From Rhexocercosporidium sp. MPI-PUGE-AT-0058 (taxonomy: Eukaryota > Ascomycota > Leotiomycetes > Helotiales): 64,000 nt of DNA. The position numbers and the translations under genes are program-made. Shown piece after piece: positions 57,211 through 64,000 of the stretch; the stretch's first letter is position 1, and every line of letters starts with the position of its first letter. The stretch spans positions 3,162,001-3,226,000 of the forward strand of contig JAGTJL010000003.1 in NCBI GenBank assembly GCA_020746875.1. Reading direction: 5' to 3'. The notes under the pieces were generated by a model. It ran no database searches, was not told where the DNA came from, and saw only the letters and a program-made list of their open reading frames with translations.

Positions 57211-60200
57211 TCATCCCTTTTTCCCTAGAGACCAGAGCTCCTTAAATCGACTTCCTTCAGTATCCACCAACACTTTCGGCTCACCAGACTCGACGACGCT
57301 CCCCTTCTCCATGACAACCACAGTATCGAATCCCATCACCATCTCCAAACGATGGCTTACCATAACTATAGTGTAGCTCCCGAATTCCTCGTGGATGATC
57401 CGCTGCATAGCTCGATCTGTTTCTTGATCGACATTAGAGCTGACTTCATCAAGTAGCAGGACTCCTCCTGGTCTATCACCACTAACAGCCCCGAACTCCG
57501 AAGCAAACTCTCGAGCACGAATTTTCGCACGCAACACAGCACGAGCAAGACTGAACAGTTGTTTCTGGCCCTGAGAGAGCATCTCCACAGACATTCCAGA
57601 CTCCAAACCCCCACGCCGCTCGATGACTGGCCACAATCCGACGATCTCTAGAACCGCTTGGCATTCCTCTGAATTTGATTTGCCAAAAGGATCAAGATTG
57701 CACATGAATGACGTCCCATCAGGAAGGAAGACAGGGTCCTGTGGAATGGCAATGATTCGCTCGCGGAGGGTGGAGCGTTCGATTTGACGCAGATGAATGT
57801 CGTCAATAATAATATTCCCCGAGCATGATGACAGAGGATCCAGCAGACGTAAAAGTAGGAGAATCGTAGAGGACTTTCCACTTCCACTCCTTCCGCAAAT
57901 CGCTACTTTCTCTCCTGGCCGAATAGACAAAGCCAAGTTCTTGATCGCAAGACCCGATTCGTTTTCAGTGCCAGCATACGAGGCTGATACGCCATCAATC
58001 TGGATTGCACCTCGCACCGGCCACTCTCTTGGTGGAATCATATTTCCTCCCTCCAGACTCTCTGGTTTGACATTCTGACTGAAGTTCTTCAATCTGGTGA
58101 CAGCCCCAATCGAAGTCTCGATCTGAGTGAACCATCTGATGATGTAGTTCAGCACATCTCCGAATGTCATGAGTGTGACCAAACTCGCTCCGGTAAAGCC
58201 ACTACTCGCCCGTAGTTGTGTGGCTAATGTAACAACACCCACCGCAAGTAGCATTACGAGGATTTGTAGAGTGAACAAGAGCCATCTTTGCACCATGGCT
58301 AGCAAGTATGCCGGTCGCTGAGAAGTGTTGAGGAGACGATTGTTTGTTTCAATTCCGTCTGGTACCCATCCAAAAGCTCGGAATGTAGCAACGTCTTTGA
58401 TAGTATCCAGAAAATGTGTGCTGCTCACGTCAGTCATTTCTTCCGGGGTCTCTACTTTGGAATCACAGGGAGGATAACTCACTACAGTGGGCTTTTGGCC
58501 TCAAGGTCCAAGAAACGAAGCTGTCGTGATGTCCGAAGATAGAATTTCTGGATACCCCAAAGAATGACAAAGAGCACTGGATAACTCAGTGCCAGCCAAG
58601 GTGATGCAGTTGCAATTACGGCTCCCATCCCAATGGCATTACACAAATCCAACGCCAGATTCGTCACTGCAATCGGCAATTCATTATCAATTAGCGTCAT
58701 ATCCTGCGAAAAGAGGTTAGTCACAAGTCCAGTATCTGTACTCGTGAAGAATGACAATGGGGCAGTGATGAGTGTGCTCAATGCTGCTTTGTGGAGTTTC
58801 GATCCAGATACAAGAACCATCGTCCTGTAGCAGATGAGGAAGACGAAGAAGACTGATCCGACGTAGCACATTTGGAACAGTGCATAGAGACCAACGTAGA
58901 AAGACTTAGATCTGGAGGGTTGTGTCGACGAAACATCCTTTGACCAGAATTGGAGCCAGATATTGCCCCAATTGTAGAAGAATCCCCAGCCCAGCCCAAA
59001 GACGATGAATGCAGTGATGGAGGTCTTTCCAAGACTGCCCAGGTAGTATTTGTACACTGTGGAGTCTCCAGTCATTCGCTTCTTCTCGTCCATGTGGCCG
59101 GACCCAGGTTCTTTTGGGGCTGTTGTGGCGTCTGGCACTGCTTGGACTTCGAGCTTCACAATCTCCTTCGATGTGACAGTTGATGTGCTGCCAACCGAAA
59201 CGCGATCATCCGATGCGGATATTCCCAAGCTGTGGATATACTGCTCATTTGACAGGAGTTCTTTGAACGACCCTTGTTCGGCAATCGACCCATCTGCAGT
59301 CAAAGCAACGATGTGATCCGCAGATGGTAGATGCCGAATAGTATGCGTGCACAGCATACAACTGGCATGTCGGCTTCGGATTAGTCCATCGGGCCCAAAC
59401 ACACGACGGAAGACTTGGTCTTCGGTATCCGCATCAAGTCCACTTAGAATGTCATCAAAGATGAAGAAATTGGTGTCTAGGTACAATGCTCTCGCCATCG
59501 AGACTCGCTGCTTCTGACCACCACTCAACGATATCCCGTCACTTCCGATTATTGTGTCGTCGCCTTTCGGGAGGATCGTAAAATCAGCCTCAAGCATTGT
59601 CGCACGGATCACATCTGCGTATCTGGATTCTATGAAGCCCGAGAATCCAATGATGTTATCTTTGATTGAGGTGTTGGAGAGATATGGTACTTGGTCGCAG
59701 TACCCGATCCTGCGGGAAACAGTGCTGGTATCTATGACGACTTGCCCTTCGATGACAGGTATTTCTCCAAGGAGTGTTTTGCAGAGTGTCGATTTACCTG
59801 ATCCTACGGGTCCGACGACGAGTGTGAGTTGTGATGTTGGGATGTCGAGATTGATCTTTTTCAACGTCATTTTGTTTGTTTCCCATCCAAAGCTACCGTT
59901 GGTTATAGATACAGCAGATCCGAACTTGCTTTCAATGTCGATACTGGACCCTCCGGTGGGACGGTCCTCGGCTCTCGGGATACGATAATCATTTCTAGGG
60001 TCTTGTTCCAAGAATTTCTGTATTCGTTCCAGACATGTGAATGCTGCCAGAAGATTTGGGGTGTTTTGGAAGATATACGACAGAGGGTCCGCTAGGAGCA
60101 ACAAGTAAGACATTGAAGTGAATATGGTTGTTGAATCGAGGGTTCGAGATGTGACTGCAAAGGTCATGACTGGACACAGCGCAATAGGGAGAAAGCCAAA

Positions 60201-61743
60201 CGTAATCGCAATAACATAGACTGCTCGGAATCTCGACGCGGCCTTTAGCTCATCGACCCGCATTGACTGAACCAAAGCCTCCACTGGTGCAGCAAGACCA
60301 GAGATCTTGAGATGTTTCATGTTGGAAATGACGCTTGCTGTCAAGCCAACTCGCTTCTGAATTTTCTCCATCCATATTTTCTGCCTTGCTCCAGTGTAGC
60401 GATTTGCAAATGTGCCCCCGATAACACAGCATAGGACCACAATGAGAGGTGCAGCTACAGCCGCTCCAAGTTGGCGCTGAAGAAGCCAGCTTGCGAGAGC
60501 CACTTCAACAGAGTTACCCCAGAACTCGTGAAGGTTCAAGAAGCCGATTCGGATACGCTCAACATCGGTACTCATTAAAGTAACAGCCGCCGAGTCTCCA
60601 GAAGAAGACAACCTCATTTCTGTCGTCTTGAGGTAGATTGCTCCACCTAGTGCTGCTCGGCACTTGCACAGAGTTCGCTCGTGGAGATACCAGTAACAAG
60701 ACGTCGAGAGCGCAATTCCCATGTAGATCAGGAATGCGGCCCCAATTAACCCGTATCCGAAGTTGTCTGGTGACTCTTGGTCTGACTTCCGCAGGTAGTC
60801 GAGCAGAGTGTTGATGAGGAAGGGCTGGCAGAACCGGAAAGCGATGAGTCCAATCCGAGGGACCACAGGCAGCAGAAGCGAATTCAACAGCGTTTGTGAG
60901 AGAGCCTTGGCAAGCCCGAGACCATGCTTCTTACCTTTGGTACTCGGATCTTGGAGAAGTTCTCTGAGCTTAAGTTGCAAATTCTCAGTGGCGAGCCTCG
61001 GATCAAGGGCGAAGAGGTCTTCGAGTGTTAGAATCGTTCGATAGCCATTCCAGAATATACTGTACAGCCAAGTGTACGCAGCGAGACCAAAGATCCCCGA
61101 TGTTTCTTCGGGGCAGTGCCTTTTTGAATCCCATTGTACTTGACTCGACTTTTGCTTTGATTCGACAAGCAGAACAAGGGCCTTAGCGACAATACTGGCA
61201 GTAAACAATCGGCAGAACATGAAATCCTCAGAGCTAATTCCGGCCAACCAGAAAGTTCTTGCTCGAGCAATGTCGAAGAGGATTGTAAGTAGCAAGAAGA
61301 TTTGTATCAGTGCTGATGGCCGTGGTGACCGTGCATGTTCGAGTGCCGACAGAGCTGCAATATATAGTGCCGAAACAAAGGGGAAAGCAGTTGAGGATGT
61401 AAAAACTGTATTTGTGGTACTCGAACGGGTGCAGATGACTAGCAGGGCAAGATATATTGCACTGAGTATAAGAGAAACTGCCTAGGACTAAGTTAGCTTG
61501 AGGCTGTCCACCAGAAAGTAATTACCATACCAATTTACAACCTGCCAACACCCGCCAGTGGACCAGCTTCGGATACCGGAAGATAGCCAGGATCCTGAGT
61601 GTCGCTAGAATAGCAAATATCGTGTTTGGGACTAACGAGAAGAAAATATTCTCGAATCGAATAGTGAAGTCAAAGTCATCTCGGCAGCCGTGAACCACAG
61701 GTCCAAAAGACTTATCATCGTTACATCCTGAGAAGTCCATCAT
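57211..61743 (-). CDS. ABCC (MRP-type) full-length ABC transporter
   Basis: The exons are 61743..61531, 61481..58483 and 58420..57211 (1473 aa), all in phase. The N-terminus (CRDDFDFTIRFENIFFSLVP) begins a TMD0 of the kind seen in fungal multidrug-resistance-associated proteins. TMD1 is followed by NBD1 with Walker A GPVGSGKST, signature LSGGQKQR and Walker B FFIFDDILSGLD, where Asp replaces the catalytic Glu, normal for ABCC NBD1. TMD2 leads to NBD2 with GRSGSGKSS, LSQGQKQL and VLLLDEVSSNVD, the active site. It exports amphipathic or conjugated compounds across plasma or vacuolar membrane. Its divergent position next to an NRPS gene suggests efflux of, or self-protection against, that pathway's product (inference). 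Confidence 0.93.
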
Positions 61744-63017
61744 TTCGATCGATCAGCCCCTTTCTTTCACCAAACTAAAAAGTTTCGTGGAATCATGGAA
61801 GATAGCAGATGAGGAGATTGGAAAAATTTGCATGTGAGTAAACGCATCTTGACGCCCCGTGAACATCAGGCTGCTTGCGAATGTTTTTTGGGGTAACAAA
61901 TTGTTGCACTCGTTGTTCTGAAATCAAGCTGCTTGTTACATGCAACCCTGGGCTGGACCGACAGACTAATGTACCCTGCGAAGGGATGGAAGCTTCCCCG
62001 AGACACTTGTCTAGTCTCCCCGAAGGCACAGTCCAGCTATCCCCACAGGCTTTCATTTTACCCGCGACAACCTCGCATTTCCGTAAACTCTTCCCACCCT
62101 CCGACTGTGTTGTCATCATCCATATCTTCACAAACCTATGATCATCGCATCGAAACCGAGACATGATTCGCTACAGAAGACGAAGAATGGGCGGTCTTCG
62201 TCTGCCAAGAGCTGAGGTATTTAGGATGACGGATGAAGCAATGGACAACCCTGAAGACGATGAGGTCAGGATCCGTGCCTCATTTTCGCAGGAGGAGTTC
62301 TTTCTTATGTTCCGTATGCTCAGCATATATAGAGTACCACCTTCCCAAAAGGACTTCATGACCGTGACGATCCTTATCTTCTCAGGCTCAAGAATTTTGC
62401 CATAGACGGTTCTTCCAATCACTACACCTTTTGGGAGGAACATACAGAACATGAGGTGCTGCAAAGAACCCCATTGTTGGCTGAGGAGTGGACTAGCAGT
62501 ACGAGCTGTCCCAATCACTATCGATGGAAGTTCTGGAACTCTACAGGCTGTGCCTCAGATCTGCAGCGGGCCACCGGGCAGCCAGATGCAAGACCTAAAT
62601 GCCAAGGGTTGACCCCACTCGATGGTGATGGAGGAACGCCTCCGAGGCAATCGACACCTTTCTGCAAGCCTTTGCGACTCCTAGTATATCTTAAGAAACG
62701 TTGGTACATGCCAATCGGTACGGACCGCAAGGGATCATATTCCTCGAGCGCGGACCGCGGGTCATTAAATGCCTATGCAGGTCATCACGCTGGTCCAGGT
62801 CTTTGCCTCTCACACACAGCCATCGACAAGGTATTACAACTTCTAGAACAGGGACAGATCTGGGCGGAATTTTCTAGTACCCATGTTTCAAGAGTTGCCA
62901 TCTTTGGTATATCAATCAGCTCATCATGTCTCTTGTTTCGTGAAAAAGCCGCGGCATTTCAGTCACTTCAATTTTACGCTTCGACAGCAGGTCGCATTAA
63001 TTCCTTTCTATTGGACA
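61744..63017. promoter_or_regulatory. Divergent promoter of ABC transporter and NRPS gene
   Basis: The 1274 bp between start codons holds no convincing gene. CGGACCGC occurs at 62721-62728 and 62751-62758; each contains CGG-A-CCG, an inverted pair of the CGG triplets bound by Zn2Cys6 transcription factors. The two sites are spaced 30 bp apart, about three helical turns. Confidence 0.45.
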
Positions 63018-64000
63018 ATGACACAAAGCGACGCAGACTCAAGCGAAAAGTATCAGCGGATGCTTCAGTGGAACACAAGGCTTCCTCAACCTGTTGAAGC
63101 CCCAGTGCACACGCTCATCCAGGCGCAGGCGGCGAGGCACCCTGAATATCAGGCAGTATGTTCTTGGGATGGCAATCTCACGTACGCTGAGCTTGATGAT
63201 TATTCGAATCGCCTAGCGAGAAAACTCAGGGGCAAAGGAGTTGGCTCGGAGGTGGTTGTTCCAGTGGCCTTTGAGAAATCACGATGGGCGATTGTCAGCG
63301 CTCTGGCGGTGCTGAAAGCAGGCGGTGCCTTTCTCCTCTTGGACACTTCTCAGCCAGTCGCTCGGTTGAAGTCGATTGTCGAGCAAACCGGTTCTCAATT
63401 AGCCCTTTCATCTTCAGAATTCAGTAACGAATGTAGGAAATTGCTGGATGAAGTATTTGTGGTTGACGATGAAGGCATTTCCAGCCTTGACGCCGACCAA
63501 TTTTCCTTAAGTGTCAAACCAAACAGTGCAGCCTATTACATCTTCACTTCGGGGAGTACTGGGAGCCCAAAAGGGGTCATCAGTAAGTACTCTCGCTAGC
63601 ACTTCTTTCGAAACAACATGAGTAACAGCATCTGGGCTTGGCACTGACAAACCTTCGGTGATACAGTCGAACATTCACAACTATCGACCACCGCTGTACA
63701 TTCGGGGAGAAGAATGGGTTATGATGAAAAGCCCCGCGTCTTCCAGTTTGCATCTTATGCATTTGACATGTGCATTACAGATATTTTTGCCACGCTTGCC
63801 CATGGTGGAACAGTCTGCATACCATCGGACTGGGAGCGGAACAATGACATAGTAGGGGCTATGCGGAGGATGGAAGTGACCAGTGCAAGATTCACACCTT
63901 CGCTAGTGAGCAATTTGAAACTGGAAGATGCTTCGACTTTAAAAACATTGATTCTCGGAGGAGAAAGCTGCCCCGCTACATTGGCAAGCTATTGGGCTCC
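63018..64000 (+). CDS. NRPS or NRPS-like adenylation domain (5' part, truncated by window)
   Basis: The exons are 63018..63582 and 63667..>64000; about 299 residues are visible. This is the start of an amino- or aryl-acid-activating adenylation domain. YQRMLQWNTRLPQPVEAPVH is the usual lead-in, LTYAELDDYSNRLA is motif A1, LKAGGAFLLLD is A2, YYIFTSGSTGSPKGV is the A3 phosphate loop, FASYAFDMCITDIF is A4, and LILGGESCP approaches A5. No condensation domain precedes it, so the protein begins with A; the rest of the module lies outside. A start at 62883 is possible, but its 45 extra residues read like leader. It could be an NRPS, an A-T-R reductase or another carrier-linked enzyme. It is divergent from the ABCC transporter. 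Confidence 0.88.

Noticed and set aside
62456..63097. 213-codon plus-strand frame overlapping the NRPS start
   Set aside because: It overlaps the clear adenylation-domain frame out of phase and has no recognisable features.

Overview
The window is nuclear DNA of a filamentous ascomycete (Pezizomycotina; Leotiomycetes-like by general impression, not proven). The evidence is short introns of about 45-200 nt with GT..AG ends and CTAAC/CTGAC-type branch sites, pyrimidine-rich promoters, a fused MoaA-MoaC gene of the Aspergillus cnxABC type, fungal-type GT31, ABCC and NRPS genes, and long gene-poor stretches. No tRNA, rRNA, CRISPR array or intact transposon was seen.

Layout. At 0-2 kb there is no intact gene, only a broken secreted-protein reading frame on the minus strand. 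At 2.0-6.5 kb a molybdenum-cofactor gene (cnxABC-like, minus) and a WDR8/WRAP73-like WD40 gene (plus) diverge from a 389 bp promoter. A repeat-rich spacer leads to an EBP-family sterol isomerase-like gene (8.4-9.5 kb), then a spacer carrying many TACTGTA motifs, then a 1931-residue DH-domain-like (candidate RhoGEF) gene (12.3-18.1 kb). At 18.9-21.9 kb lie two decayed caspase-like genes. Fibrillarin (minus) follows at 22.3-23.5 kb, a Q-rich secreted protein at 25.3-26.2 kb, and a small unknown gene at 28.6-29.1 kb. The 7.5 kb from 29.1 to 36.6 kb hold no intact gene. Then come an RRM protein (36.6-38.3), a GT31-like glycosyltransferase (39.3-40.8), a membrane-anchored TAP-like alpha/beta hydrolase (41.1-43.3, minus), a small Cys-containing ORF, a tandem pair of apparently intact caspase-like genes (45.1-47.8, minus), an aldehyde dehydrogenase (49.1-50.6) and a secreted S41-type protease-like protein (51.2-53.9, minus). 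A reading-frame relic with two in-frame TGA codons sits at 55.6-56.5 kb. The right end carries an ABCC (MRP-type) transporter (57.2-61.7, minus) divergent from the start of an NRPS or NRPS-like gene (63.0 kb, running off the window), which looks like the edge of a secondary-metabolite cluster.

Three things stand out. (1) cnxABC has a stop codon directly after a terminal Gly-Gly, inside an intron whose removal deletes the Gly-Gly and fuses MoaA to MoaC; this is the arrangement known from animal MOCS1. (2) Four caspase-fold genes occur as two paralogous pairs, one pair dead and one apparently intact. (3) The NRPS/ABC-transporter pair shares a 1.27 kb promoter with two CGGACCGC sites exactly 30 bp apart. 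Exon boundaries below were deduced by hand from splice signals, reading phase and protein continuity; they have not been checked against transcripts.
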